64,000 nt of DNA, from NCBI GenBank assembly GCA_020849725.1, contig JADLAZ010000160.1:78662-142661 (forward strand), read 5' to 3'. Below, piece by piece: positions 47,813-56,731 of the stretch (positions are counted from its first letter, which is position 1; every line of letters begins with the position of its first letter). Position numbers and translations under genes: made by a program. Source of the stretch: Chloroflexota bacterium. GTDB lineage: Bacteria; Chloroflexota; Chloroflexia; Thermomicrobiales; JADLAZ01. Below the pieces are notes generated by a model. It ran no database searches. It was not told where the DNA came from and saw nothing but the letters and a program-made list of their open reading frames with translations.

Positions 47813-49228
47813 TTACGGTAGCAGGTCGGTGGCAAGCCAGGTCCGTGGATCCACCGGCGTGCCGCCGATGCGCGCCTCCCAGTGCAGGTGCGGGCCGCTG
47901 GACAGGCCGGTGCTGCCGACGCGACCGATGCGCTGCCCCGGCTGGACGGCGTCGCCCGCCCGCACGTCGATGGCCGCCAGGTGGAAATAGGTCGTCAGCA
48001 GGCCCAGGCCGTGGTCGATGGCGATGAAGTTGCCGCGGATCGCCAGCGGCCCGGCGTAGACGACCGTGCCAGCCGCTGGCGCGGCGACGGCGGTGCCATC
48101 CGGCGCGGCGATGTCCAGGCCGCCGTGGTACTCGGTGTAAGGGCCGTCGTTGTAGGCGCGGCGGGTGGCGAACTCAGTCGTGATGCGCCCGCTGACCGGC
48201 CAGCGCCAGACGCCGCGCCAGAGTGGGTCAGCAGTGACGATCGCGTACAGCGGTTGCACGATCGCCAGCTCGCGCTCGCGCACACCGGGGGAGATCAGGT
48301 CCGCCTGCCCGGCCGGCACGGTGAAGCGCTCCCGTGGGAAATCGTAGGGGGTGACGCGGACCACCCGCGCGAAGACGCGCTGGCTGCCGTCGCCGGCGGT
48401 CACCATCACCGTCAGCGGCCGGTCGCCAGGCTCGGCCCAGGGGGCGACGGCGGCCAGGCCACGCCAGATGTCGCCGCTGCGCTGCAACCCTACCGGCTCA
48501 TCGGCCAGGTGCGCGCTGGCGATGGAGGCACCGCGCACCACGAGCGCCACCGGCCGACCCTGCGCGACTTCCACCGCTGCCAGCGCCACCTCCACCAGCG
48601 CCGGCGCCACCCAACCACGCCGCTCGACCAACCGCCGCCCGAGCGGCGCGACGATGATGCTGGCGGCCGGCTCGCGATCGGCAAAATAGTCCAGCCGGCC
48701 GCGCTCGAAGTACTGGACGGTGTGCCCATCCTCGTCCAGCTCCGGGCTGATCGGCAGGCCGAGCCGGCGTGGGCCATCGGTCGTCAGCCAGTAGCGTAGA
48801 AAGCCAAAGCCCAGTGCCTGACCAGTGTCCGGGAAGAACCAGCGGTCGGGACTGCTGACGAAGGGCGTCTCCGGCGCGACCGTGCGGCCGGCCAGCGCCT
48901 CGCGCCCGAGCGGCGCGACCGCCACGCCACCACCGGCCGGGTCATAGACGAAGCGCGCCCGCTCGAAGTACTGCGTCGTGCAGGGGAGGCCGTCGCAGGT
49001 GTCGTCGAACTCCTCGGTGAGCGGCGGCCCGTAGTGCGTGCTGTCGCCGCGCCACAGCGTCAGGAAGCCACCCTGCACGACGTGGCCCGTTTCGGCCAGG
49101 TAGAGCCGGTCGGCGCTGGCCAGCCGTGGTGGCGCGATCGGGTCGGCTGGCGTCGCGGCCCGGCCGGTCACCGGTGGCAGCACCAGGCCGATCAGCACGA
49201 GCAACCAGAGCAAGCGGGCAGCAATCAT
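47813..49228 (-). CDS. Secreted M23 peptidase with two VQYFER modules
   Basis: 471 aa. Signal peptide LLWLLVLIGLVLPPVTGRAA. Two modules lie at about 40-115 (ETGHVVQGGFLTLWRGDSTH, TTQYFERARFVYDPAGGG) and 125-200 (PDTGQALGFGFLRYWLTTDG, TVQYFERGRLDYFADRE). A beta-rich linker follows, then the LytM/M23 domain: YHGGLDIAAPDGTAVAAPAA (HxxxD zinc site), FIAIDHGLGLLTTYFHL, and SGPHLHWEARIGG (HxH). The zinc ligands are complete, so it probably cuts peptidoglycan cross-bridges. The modules may localise it on the wall. Confidence 0.88.
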   Translation of the reverse strand: MIAARLLWLLVLIGLVLPPVTGRAATPADPIAPPRLASADRLYLAETGHVVQGGFLTLWRGDSTHYGPPLTEEFDDTCDGLPCTTQYFERARFVYDPAGGGVAVAPLGREALAGRTVAPETPFVSSPDRWFFPDTGQALGFGFLRYWLTTDGPRRLGLPISPELDEDGHTVQYFERGRLDYFADREPAASIIVAPLGRRLVERRGWVAPALVEVALAAVEVAQGRPVALVVRGASIASAHLADEPVGLQRSGDIWRGLAAVAPWAEPGDRPLTVMVTAGDGSQRVFARVVRVTPYDFPRERFTVPAGQADLISPGVRERELAIVQPLYAIVTADPLWRGVWRWPVSGRITTEFATRRAYNDGPYTEYHGGLDIAAPDGTAVAAPAAGTVVYAGPLAIRGNFIAIDHGLGLLTTYFHLAAIDVRAGDAVQPGQRIGRVGSTGLSSGPHLHWEARIGGTPVDPRTWLATDLLP

Positions 49229-49353
49229 GGCACCTCACCAGGCGCGAGCGCGGCGCCGGCGACCACGTGGCGACCGGCGCATCACGGAACGGCCAGGTGC
49301 GGCCGCTGCTGCGCATAGCATACCGCCTGCCGGCCAGCGCGCTCAGATCAGTG

Positions 49354-51117
49354 TCAGGCGCTCGTTGGCGGCTGCCTGGGCAGTGTCACGATGAAGGCGC
49401 TGCCGGCCCCCGGCGTGGACTCGACCACGATCGTGCCGCCATGGGCCTCGACCAGGCCCTTGCTGATCGGTAGGCCCAGGCCCAGGCCCGGCGTGCCCTG
49501 CCCGTAGGCGGTCGGGCTGCGGTAGAAGCGATCGAACAGGCGTGGCAGGTCCTCGGCAGCAATACCGGCCCCCTGATCGCGCACGGTGACGCGCGCGCCG
49601 CCGCCGATCACCTCGAGTGCGACCATGATCGATGTGCCAGCCGGCGCGTACTTGGCCGCGTTAGAGAGCAGATTGAGCAACACCTGCACGATGCGGTCTC
49701 GATCGCAGGCGACGATCGCTGGCTCGGGCGGCGCGCTGACCGTGACCGCATGCGACGGCGCGAGCACCCGAGCCTGGTCGACCGCGGCCAGCACGATGGA
49801 GGTCAAGTCATGCGGCGCCAGCCGCAAATCGAGACGGCCGGCGTCGAGCCGCGCGACGTCGGTTAGATCGTCGATCAGTCGGTTCAGCCGTTGCACCTGA
49901 GTAATGATGGCCGCAACGCCTTGCTCGCTGTAAGTGGCGCGGCGGCGCATGAACTGAGCGTAGACGCCAATCGTCGTCAGCGGCGACTTAAGCTCGTGCG
50001 TGACCATCGCCAGGAAGTCGCGCTGCTGCGCCTCCAACTCGCGCCGCTCGCTGATATCGCGCCAGACCGCGACATAGAAGAGCGAGTCGGGCAGGGCAAT
50101 GCGCACCTGCCAGCTCTCGGTCGGCACCAGCGATCCGTCGCGGCGCCGCAGTGTGACCTCGCCCCGCCAGCGGCCGTCGCGCTGCAGCACTGCGAAGCGC
50201 TCGCGCCCCTCGCCCGGGCCATCCTGGTGCAGGTCACCGACGGCGCGCTGCAGCAGGTCCTCGCGCGAGTAGCCCAGCAGGCGAGTCGCCGCCGCGTTGG
50301 CGTCGACGAAGCGGCCATCGGCGCCGGCGACCACGATCGCGTCATCGATCCCCTCGAACAGGGCACCGTAGCGCGCCTGGGCGGCGCGGGCGTCGATCAG
50401 CAGGCGCTCGGCCCGCGCCGCCGAGGTTTCGGCCGCCGCCCGCGCTGTATCGAGTTGCGTCAGCGCCTCATCGAGTTGGGTCTGGCCCTGGCGCAGTCGC
50501 CGGGCGCTGGTCAGGGCCACGGCCACCAGCAGTGCGCCGCCCGCGAGCAACCCGACCAGCCGCTGCTGTTGGGCCACCGCCAGGTGCGCCTGCGCGGCGG
50601 CCTCTTCGGCGGCCACCAGCCGGTCGATCAGCGCCAGCATCGCCACCAGGTCAACGCTCAGCGCCCGGATCCCATCTCTGATCGCGTCACGCCGCCCGCT
50701 CTGCGCCAGCGCGACCTGCTGCTCGACGCCGTTGTTGATCTGCTCCAGGCGCGCCCCGATCGTATCGACCAGCACCGCGCCATCGGCGCTCACAACGACC
50801 CCGCGCAGCAGCGCCAGGTTGTGCGTCGCCCGGTCGCGCTCGGCGCGCATGTCGACCAGGACGCCCGCATCACCTGTCAGGCCAAAGGCGTTGGTGTGGC
50901 TGATCTGCGCCGGGACCGCCCCCTGGAGGGCGCGGCAGGCCCACTCCACCGCCGCCTGGCGGTCGTGCAGCGCGGCGATGTCCTGGTTCGTGCGCCAGGT
51001 CAGCACACTCTCGCCAGCGATGATAACGGCGATAGCCGCCAGGACGATCGCCCACACCCGCGACACGGCGACCCGGAAGATCGTTGATGGGAGCGGCTCG
51101 CCCCCCCGTCGGACCAT
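49354..51117 (-). CDS. Orphan membrane sensor histidine kinase with PAS domain
   Basis: 587 aa from ATG 51117 (GGGGG at 6 bases). Two transmembrane helices (VWAIVLAAIAVIIAGESVL at 21-39; LVGLLAGGALLVAVALTSA at 187-205) bracket a CHASE3-like helical sensor. A coiled linker leads to a PAS domain (246-365, GIDDAIVVAGADGRFVDANA), then the H-box FLAMVTHELKSPLTTIG (H374), N-box LLNLLSNAAKYAPAG, G1 VRDQGAGIAAEDLPRLFDRF and G2 GTPGLGLGLPISKGLVEAHG. All catalytic boxes are intact. No response regulator lies next to it, so its partner is elsewhere. Confidence 0.92.
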   Translation of the reverse strand: MVRRGGEPLPSTIFRVAVSRVWAIVLAAIAVIIAGESVLTWRTNQDIAALHDRQAAVEWACRALQGAVPAQISHTNAFGLTGDAGVLVDMRAERDRATHNLALLRGVVVSADGAVLVDTIGARLEQINNGVEQQVALAQSGRRDAIRDGIRALSVDLVAMLALIDRLVAAEEAAAQAHLAVAQQQRLVGLLAGGALLVAVALTSARRLRQGQTQLDEALTQLDTARAAAETSAARAERLLIDARAAQARYGALFEGIDDAIVVAGADGRFVDANAAATRLLGYSREDLLQRAVGDLHQDGPGEGRERFAVLQRDGRWRGEVTLRRRDGSLVPTESWQVRIALPDSLFYVAVWRDISERRELEAQQRDFLAMVTHELKSPLTTIGVYAQFMRRRATYSEQGVAAIITQVQRLNRLIDDLTDVARLDAGRLDLRLAPHDLTSIVLAAVDQARVLAPSHAVTVSAPPEPAIVACDRDRIVQVLLNLLSNAAKYAPAGTSIMVALEVIGGGARVTVRDQGAGIAAEDLPRLFDRFYRSPTAYGQGTPGLGLGLPISKGLVEAHGGTIVVESTPGAGSAFIVTLPRQPPTSA

Positions 51118-51431
51118 CAATACCCCCGTTGCACGCGGCATTCCCGGCGGGCGCCCTCGAACACCCTTTGCCAGCCCCTAGCATAGGCCATGGCCCACGC
51201 GCACGCTAGATGTCGGCGCTTTGCAACTATCGAAATACTGGATAATTGTCAAGTCAACTGTCATGTCAGCCGGCCGGGGGCACGGCGCGTCGCGCGCGGC
51301 CGTCCCACAACCAGACGGCACGGCTGGCGGCCACCTGTCGAGCATCAGACGTCGCGCACATGGTATCGTGTCACCAGTCACGAGGGCGGCACTGGTTCGC
51401 TGAGGTGGCGACCGGATGGAGGGCGCGTGTG

Positions 51432-52031
51432 GTGAGCCGTCGGCGACGCTGGTGGCGTCTGGGCCTCATCCTGATCGTGGCGCTCGTGGTTGCCGCGTGC
51501 AGCGGCGCGCCCCCGCCGAATTCCCCGCCCGGCGCCGGTGGTCGCGGGCGCGGGTTCGTGGGTGTTCCCCCCACGCCAACGACGCGTCCAGCCACGCCGA
51601 CGCCGGTGCGACCGGCCGGGACCATGCCGGCCCGGCCGACCGCGTCCGCCGTCGCCAGCAGTCCCTACACGGTCGTGCGCACCTTCACCGACGCGCAAGG
51701 GCGCACCGTGACGCTCTATCATGGGCGCGGCCTGGGCACGCGCGGCGACTGGGGCTGGGCGCACATCATCGGCAAGCACCTGTACGGCGAGTGGCGCGAC
51801 GGTGGCCCGCTCACGACCTTCGACGTCGTCGGCGTGACGACGGAGGCCGGCGTGCAGGACTTGATCGGACGCGCGCTGGCGGAGGACCGCCGCCCCGACG
51901 ATTCGGCCCGCGGTCGGCGCGAGTACCGGCTGCCGGTCGCCAACTCTCGCTACGAGCTGCTGACCGTCGTCGGCAGCGATGGCGCGATCATTACCGCCTA
52001 CCCGGACCCAGTTGGCCGGGCCGGCGGATGA
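51432..52031 (+). CDS. Lipoprotein with toxin-like (BECR-type RNase-like) domain
   Basis: 199 aa from GTG 51432 (GGAGGG at 8 bases; GTG 51429 also possible). Basic start, lipobox VVAACSG (C23), Pro/Thr-rich linker to about 80. The domain reads VRTFTDAQGRTVTLYHG, WAHIIGKHLYGEW (H111, H116), FDVVGVTTEAGVQDLIGRAL, YRLPVANSRYELLTVVG, DGAIITAYPDP. The HIxxxH start followed by a helix and final strands ending in I-x-TAYP resembles small nuclease domains of polymorphic toxins (barnase-EndoU-colicin-RelE fold). That resemblance is pattern-based inference. The next gene starts inside this stop codon. Confidence 0.65.
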   Translation: MSRRRRWWRLGLILIVALVVAACSGAPPPNSPPGAGGRGRGFVGVPPTPTTRPATPTPVRPAGTMPARPTASAVASSPYTVVRTFTDAQGRTVTLYHGRGLGTRGDWGWAHIIGKHLYGEWRDGGPLTTFDVVGVTTEAGVQDLIGRALAEDRRPDDSARGRREYRLPVANSRYELLTVVGSDGAIITAYPDPVGRAGG

Positions 52032-52561
52032 GCGACTTCCGCCTGCGTCTCCGCCTCGATCCCGGCGCCGACCATCGCGCCCAACTCCAAGCCTACCCGG
52101 CCGACGCGCTGCGGCCCGACTTCGCCGTTGTCACCAGCGGGATGATCGCCATCGACCTCGGGCCGATAGCCGTTGCCTACCGTCACGGGCGTCGGGTTGC
52201 CCTGCCGGCCGGCAGCGACGATCCAGCGGCGTGGCTGCCAGACTATCTCGGCGGCTGGCTGGAGCGCCTGGCGCAGGCCGTGCTGGCGGTGCGCCCGGGC
52301 CGACCGACGGCGGCGCACCTGCTCGACGCGCCAGCCGCGCTGACCTTCACCCAGGCCGGCCGCCGCCTCGGCGTGCGCTTCGTCGACGATCGGGTCGTCG
52401 TCGCACACGTCACCGTACCGGTGCGCGAAGCGCGGGCCACGGTCGCCGGCGCGTTGGACGAGTTCCGGGCGGCGCTGCTGGCGCTGAACCCGCGCCTGGC
52501 CGACCATCCCGACGTGCAGGTGTTGGCACGCTACCAGTCTGCGCTCGCTGGCGATGGATGA
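52028..52561 (+). CDS. Unknown cytosolic protein translationally coupled to the toxin-like lipoprotein
   Basis: 177 aa. Its ATG shares the ATGA overlap with the lipoprotein stop. No signal or membrane helix. Segments: SDFRLRLRLDPGADHRAQLQ, FAVVTSGMIAIDLGPIAVAY, AWLPDYLGGWLERLAQAVLA, RRLGVRFVDDRVVVAHVTVP, ATVAGALDEFRAALLALNPR. The alternating strand and helix pattern is that of a compact alpha/beta protein. An immunity or partner protein is the natural guess from coupling and location, but I recognise no immunity family. Confidence 0.65.
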   Translation: MSDFRLRLRLDPGADHRAQLQAYPADALRPDFAVVTSGMIAIDLGPIAVAYRHGRRVALPAGSDDPAAWLPDYLGGWLERLAQAVLAVRPGRPTAAHLLDAPAALTFTQAGRRLGVRFVDDRVVVAHVTVPVREARATVAGALDEFRAALLALNPRLADHPDVQVLARYQSALAGDG

Positions 52562-52694
52562 GTGGCGCTCGTGCTGTGTCAGGCATCAATTGCCGAATAT
52601 GGACTGCATCGCCTCTGTGTCGGGGCACCCCTGATGGCCCCTATCATGTGCTTCATGTCTGACGGACCACTAGGTCAGTGCGGCGCGCTGACCG

Positions 52695-53408
52695 TTACGG
52701 CGCGTCAGTCAGCGCCTGCTTGAGGGCGGCGTAGCCAGCGTGCAACTCATCGCGCACGTCCGTCAGCAGCGGGCTGCCGGCCGGCTGCCGCTGGTCGAGC
52801 CAGCGATCGGAGGCAGCGACGGCGCGCACACGGCCCTCGGCAGCCGCCTGAACCCGCTCGGCCGGCAGCCCGTAGACTTCCTGGTAGAGTGTGGTCATGG
52901 CCGCCACCAGCGCCGACGTGTCGGGGTACTCGTGCCGCCGACGATGGACCACCCACCAGCGCACCTCGGCCGCGGCAGCGCGATCGACGTCGTAGTTCGC
53001 GCCCAATGGCTCCCGCACCAGCGCATAGAAGCGACGCATGGCGGCCTCGGCTGCGCCGTCCTGGTCGCCCTGGCGGGCGAAGATCAACTGCGCCTGCGTG
53101 TTCAGCGCCGCCGCGTAGATGGCCTGTGCCCACGACAGCCCGAACTGGCCGCGCATCACCTGGAGCATCAGCCAGAACAGGCGCGGCCACTGGCGCTGGT
53201 AGTAGGCCTCCCAGGCCGCCTGTTCCTGCGCCGCCAGCCGTGCCGGCTCAAAGGCGGCCAGGCGCGTGCCCGGCGGCGCCGGTGGCGGCGCTAGCACCAG
53301 CCACAGCAGCGCCACCAGCCCACCGAGCGCCATCAGCCAGCCCCAGTACCGCCGCGCACCAGTCACTGATGTTCGCTCTCCCCCGGTCCAGGTTGTCGGC
53401 TGCAGCAT
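52695..53408 (-). CDS. Membrane-anchored helical protein, unknown
   Basis: 237 aa from ATG 53408 (AGGAAG at 2-3 bases). One N-terminal transmembrane helix (WGWLMALGGLVALLWLVLAP) and a long alpha-helical extracytoplasmic domain: AAQEQAAWEAYYQRQWPRLF, WLMLQVMRGQFGLSWAQAIY, RRFYALVREPLGANYDVDRA, AAMTTLYQEVYGLP. Many Trp and Tyr residues. No catalytic motif seen. Lies between the toxin-like pair and the DUF1501 gene; no operon inferred. Confidence 0.65.
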   Translation of the reverse strand: MLQPTTWTGGERTSVTGARRYWGWLMALGGLVALLWLVLAPPPAPPGTRLAAFEPARLAAQEQAAWEAYYQRQWPRLFWLMLQVMRGQFGLSWAQAIYAAALNTQAQLIFARQGDQDGAAEAAMRRFYALVREPLGANYDVDRAAAAEVRWWVVHRRRHEYPDTSALVAAMTTLYQEVYGLPAERVQAAAEGRVRAVAASDRWLDQRQPAGSPLLTDVRDELHAGYAALKQALTDAP

Positions 53409-53614
53409 CGCTTCCTGTCCTCACCCGTCATCGCGCCGTCACGGTCGTCACCACCATCGCCGATTACTACGATGGCACGTTCGGTTTGGAACACCGTGCG
53501 GCCACCTCTGAATCATCTGGCCATGGTGCCAGCCCCGGCGCCCTTCCTGACAGTCCTCCGGCACTGACACGGCTCGACCCGAGTCTGGATCCCTGGTGAA
53601 GGAGGCGACCGATC

Positions 53615-53806
53615 ATGAAGGCAACTTCTGGACCGCGCGCCGCCAACCACGCACTTGTCGAACGTGCGCGTGCGCCAGCCCCTCCGCGCGCATCCCTGCA
53701 CGTCCGGCTCATGCTGCTGCGCGCGGTGGCCCTGCTGACATTCGTCTGGATGCTGTCGCCCAGCCTCTCTCGAGGCTGGTGTGCGATGGTGAGGCCGCCG
53801 GAGTGA
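53615..53806 (+). CDS. Small single-pass membrane protein (63 aa), unknown
   Basis: ATG 53615 has AAGGAGG at 9 bases, a strong ribosome site. The first 30 residues are basic and Pro-rich (RAPAPPRASLHVR), then one hydrophobic helix LMLLRAVALLTFVWMLSPS and a short tail SRGWCAMVRPPE. Could equally be a weakly secreted peptide. No family recognised; called mainly because of the ribosome site and helix. Confidence 0.4.
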   Translation: MKATSGPRAANHALVERARAPAPPRASLHVRLMLLRAVALLTFVWMLSPSLSRGWCAMVRPPE

Positions 53807-53901
53807 GTCCCCAATCCGGTGGCATGGCGAATCTGTACGGACATTCTGTACGGACGCGACTTGATCGCGCCATTCAGGCAGCCAACTGGTTTGCCCGCCT
53901 T

Positions 53902-55173
53902 CTACCGCAGCAGCGACAGAGTCGCGAAGTCGCTATCCAGCACTGCCGCCGGGTCGGCATCGAGCCAGTAGCGCAGCAGTGTTGCGTAGATCTGGCGGAA
54001 GTCGACAGCATGCTTCAAGTCGCCATCGGCCAGGTCCTCTAGACTGGGATGCGTGCCGACCAGACCACCGCGCAGCGCCGGCCCCAGCAGCAGCAGTGGT
54101 GCGGCCGCGCCGTGGTCGGTGCCCAGGCTGCCATTCTCGCCCACCCGCCGGCCGAACTCCGAGAAGCAGACCGTCACGACACGCTCGGCCAATCCCAGTC
54201 CCTCCAGGTCGCGCTGGAAGGCGGCCAGGCCATCAGCCAACGTTGCCAGCAGGCGGGCGTGCGTTTGGGCCTGGCCGGCGTGGGTGTCGAAGCCACCGAG
54301 CGAGACATAGGCCAGGCGCGTGCCCAGATCGGCTGACAGTATCTGGGCGATCTGGCGCAGCCCCTGGGCGAACGGCGTCTTCGGGTAGTCGACCGTGGAG
54401 CGGTAGGTGGCGGCGATCGCCTTCAGCGCCTCGGCGCTAGCCTGGAACTCGCGCCCGACGCGCCGGATCTGGTCCTCGTTCGGCCGGTCGGCCGACGGCG
54501 CGCCATAGAGTGCCGAGAAGGCTTCCATCTGATGGGCATGGTCGTCGGCCGGGCCAGTGGTCGGGAACCGAAACCCCTCGACACTAGCGATCGACGGCAC
54601 CAGCGTGTGGTCGGTCCACAGCGACCGCGTCAGGCTGCCGCCGATGTTGACCGCCCGCAGCGGGTCGTCGTCGCCGCAGCAGTTGGCATCCAGGTAGCGG
54701 CCGAGCCAGCCAGTGCGATCGCCCACGGTCAGACCGCCGGTCTGCCAGATCTCCATCGACCGAAAATGCGATCGGCTCGGGTTGGGATAGCCGACGCCCT
54801 GCACGATCGTCACCTGACCGGCGTCGTAGAGAGGCCGCAGCGACACCAGGCCGGGCGCGAAGCCGAGGCCATCAACCAGTGGCAGCACCTGGTCGCGTGG
54901 GACAGCCAGCGTCGGCCGAGCCGCATAGTAGCGATCGTCGCCGATCGGCACGATCGTGTTCAGCCCATCGTTACCCCCGCCGAGCTGGACGACAACCAGC
55001 GCGTTCTTCGGGTTCGGCGCGGGGGTCGGCAGCGGCAGCCCGGCCGCTCGCAATGCCCGCGACACCGGCTGGTCCGACGCCAGCGCCGCCCGCGCCAGGA
55101 AGGCCGGCGCCGTCATCCCCAGCGCCACGAACAGCGCCCCGTGCTTCAGGAAGTCGCGACGGGTGTATGGCAT
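53902..55173 (-). CDS. DUF1501 protein, Tat-exported
   Basis: 423 aa from ATG 55173 (GGAGG upstream; the earlier ATG 55185 contains that site). Twin-arginine signal YTRRDFLKHGALFVALGMTA. DUF1501 features: LVVVQLGGGNDGLNTIVPIG near the start, YPNPSRSHFRSMEIWQTGG, YVSLGGFDTHAGQAQTHARL, VVTVCFSEFGRRVGENGSLG, TDHGAAAPLLLLG. The family lies in the alkaline-phosphatase/sulfatase superfamily by fold; GGFDTH and TDHG correspond to metal ligands. Function is unknown. It is the second gene after DUF1800, the usual pairing. Confidence 0.92.
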   Translation of the reverse strand: MPYTRRDFLKHGALFVALGMTAPAFLARAALASDQPVSRALRAAGLPLPTPAPNPKNALVVVQLGGGNDGLNTIVPIGDDRYYAARPTLAVPRDQVLPLVDGLGFAPGLVSLRPLYDAGQVTIVQGVGYPNPSRSHFRSMEIWQTGGLTVGDRTGWLGRYLDANCCGDDDPLRAVNIGGSLTRSLWTDHTLVPSIASVEGFRFPTTGPADDHAHQMEAFSALYGAPSADRPNEDQIRRVGREFQASAEALKAIAATYRSTVDYPKTPFAQGLRQIAQILSADLGTRLAYVSLGGFDTHAGQAQTHARLLATLADGLAAFQRDLEGLGLAERVVTVCFSEFGRRVGENGSLGTDHGAAAPLLLLGPALRGGLVGTHPSLEDLADGDLKHAVDFRQIYATLLRYWLDADPAAVLDSDFATLSLLR

Positions 55174-55187
55174 GGCAACCTCCAAGT

Positions 55188-55227
55188 AGGTGCTGGGGTG
55201 TGATGACTCATCACGCTCCCAGCACCT
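55188..55227 (-). promoter_or_regulatory. Intercistronic double hairpin between DUF1800 and DUF1501 genes
   Basis: AGGTGCTGGG (55188-55197) pairs with CCCAGCACCT (55218-55227), and inside it GTGATGA (55200-55206) pairs with TCATCAC (55208-55214). Seven bases after the DUF1800 stop and without a T-run, so an RNA processing or stability element within the operon is likelier than full termination. Confidence 0.6.
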
Positions 55228-55234
55228 GGTCTGC

Positions 55235-56554
55235 CTAGTTCAGGTGATATACCGGCGAGCTCAACAGCAGATGGAGCAGGCCACGCAGCTTGACGCTAGC
55301 CTGGCGGCCGGCCAGGGCGAACGAGCCGGGCAGGCCGGCGGTCAGATAGGCAGTCAGTGTGGCGCGGGCAGCCGGGGTCGCATCGCCGTCGACGAGCCAG
55401 GTCAGCCAGGCGTCGACGATGGCGGCCGGATCGGTCAGGCCGCGCTGGCGCAGATCATCCGCCAGCGCCGGCACATCGAGGCCGCGTCCCGCCCGCCCCC
55501 CGACAACAGCACTGGCCAGCATCAGCCGCTGCAGCAGCGTCGAGGTCGACAGCCAGGCCAGACCACCATCCCAGCCCTTCACCGTCGGCGGCGCGAACAG
55601 GTCCTGGCCCATCGCCCGCAGCAGCCGGGCATGCTCGGGCAACACCTGGGCAATGTCAAACGCCTTGAGCGTGCCGATCAGAAGCTCGACTGGACTCTTG
55701 ATCAGCGCGTGAAAGCTCGTCTCGGCCAGGAACTCCGGCGAGCGCAGCAGTGCTGCCAGCGCCGTCGCCAGGTCGTAGCCGCTGGCGCGCAACGTGGCGG
55801 CCAGCTGGGTGACGAACGCCTCGTCCGGCGCGTCGGTGACGAAGAAGCGCACCAGCTTACGGGCGAGAAACGTCGCCGTTTCCGGCCGATCCAGCAGGAT
55901 ACTGATAACATCGTCGCCCACCAGCCGGCCGGTGATGCCAAGCACAGTCTTGGGGCGTGGATCGTGGCGGCGCGGCACGAAGGTAGCCACACCGTCCAGC
56001 ACTGTCCAGCCGGTGAAGGCGCGCGCCGCCTCGGCCACGTCCTGCTCAGTGTAGGGGCCAATGCCGGTGGTGAACAATTCCATCAGCTCGCGGGCGAAGT
56101 TCTCGTTCGGTTTGCCGACCCGGCTCTGCTGCAGATCGAGGAACAGCATCATTGCCGGGTCACGGGCGACGGCGCGGGCCAGATCGCCGAAAGCGCCCAA
56201 CCCTTGCCGGCCAAACAGCCGGTACTGGTCGAACACGAAGCCCGGCCGGTTGACCTTGGCGCTGCTGGTGGCGAAGTGTCCGTGCCAGAAGAGGGCCATC
56301 TTCTCCTGCAGCGGCTGGCCGGTGTGCCGCATCCGGTAGAGCCAGACGGCGCGGTAGCCGTCCATCGTCGTCAGATCGTAACCCTGGGCGAAGGCCCGTT
56401 CGGCCAGCGCCGAGTCATCGACCACGCTGATCAGGCGATCGACGGCGTCGTCGTGACTGAGCCGCGACCAGTCGTCCAACTCAGCCGCCGTGGCGCCGAA
56501 GCCAGCCCGTCGCAGCAGATGCGCCGTTCGCCGGCGCGCGGGATCGATGGTCAT
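55235..56554 (-). CDS. DUF1800 protein
   Basis: 439 aa. Helical family with HLLRRAGFGATAAELDDW at the start, then LYRMRHTGQPLQEKMALFWH, GHFATSS, DLQQSRVGKPNENFARELME, LFTTGIGPYTEQDVAEAARA, FTGWTV, and RKLVRFFVTDAP. No clear signal peptide. DUF1800 and DUF1501 are almost always adjacent; their joint role is unknown, though extracellular or envelope roles have been proposed because DUF1501 is exported. First gene of the minus-strand pair. Confidence 0.92.
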   Translation of the reverse strand: MTIDPARRRTAHLLRRAGFGATAAELDDWSRLSHDDAVDRLISVVDDSALAERAFAQGYDLTTMDGYRAVWLYRMRHTGQPLQEKMALFWHGHFATSSAKVNRPGFVFDQYRLFGRQGLGAFGDLARAVARDPAMMLFLDLQQSRVGKPNENFARELMELFTTGIGPYTEQDVAEAARAFTGWTVLDGVATFVPRRHDPRPKTVLGITGRLVGDDVISILLDRPETATFLARKLVRFFVTDAPDEAFVTQLAATLRASGYDLATALAALLRSPEFLAETSFHALIKSPVELLIGTLKAFDIAQVLPEHARLLRAMGQDLFAPPTVKGWDGGLAWLSTSTLLQRLMLASAVVGGRAGRGLDVPALADDLRQRGLTDPAAIVDAWLTWLVDGDATPAARATLTAYLTAGLPGSFALAGRQASVKLRGLLHLLLSSPVYHLN

Positions 56555-56731
56555 ACACTGCCCTCCATCGGCGCCGGCCAGTCTTGCGCCAGCGGGTCAC
56601 CGGTCGCGCTGCTTCTCTCATCGGAGCATCGCAGCACCGTGTTAAGGGAGTGGGTGGCGCTCTGTAACTGGTGTGTAAATCGCGGCCGTCCGCCTCTTCC
56701 GCTGCTGCACCGCGCGCGGCCGGCACAACTG

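Noticed and set aside
51224..51252. Minus-strand promoter for the histidine kinase in the AT-rich patch (TTGACA then TAGTTG)
   Set aside because: The -35 is perfect and the patch is suggestive, but the -10 matches only half the consensus; left as a possibility.
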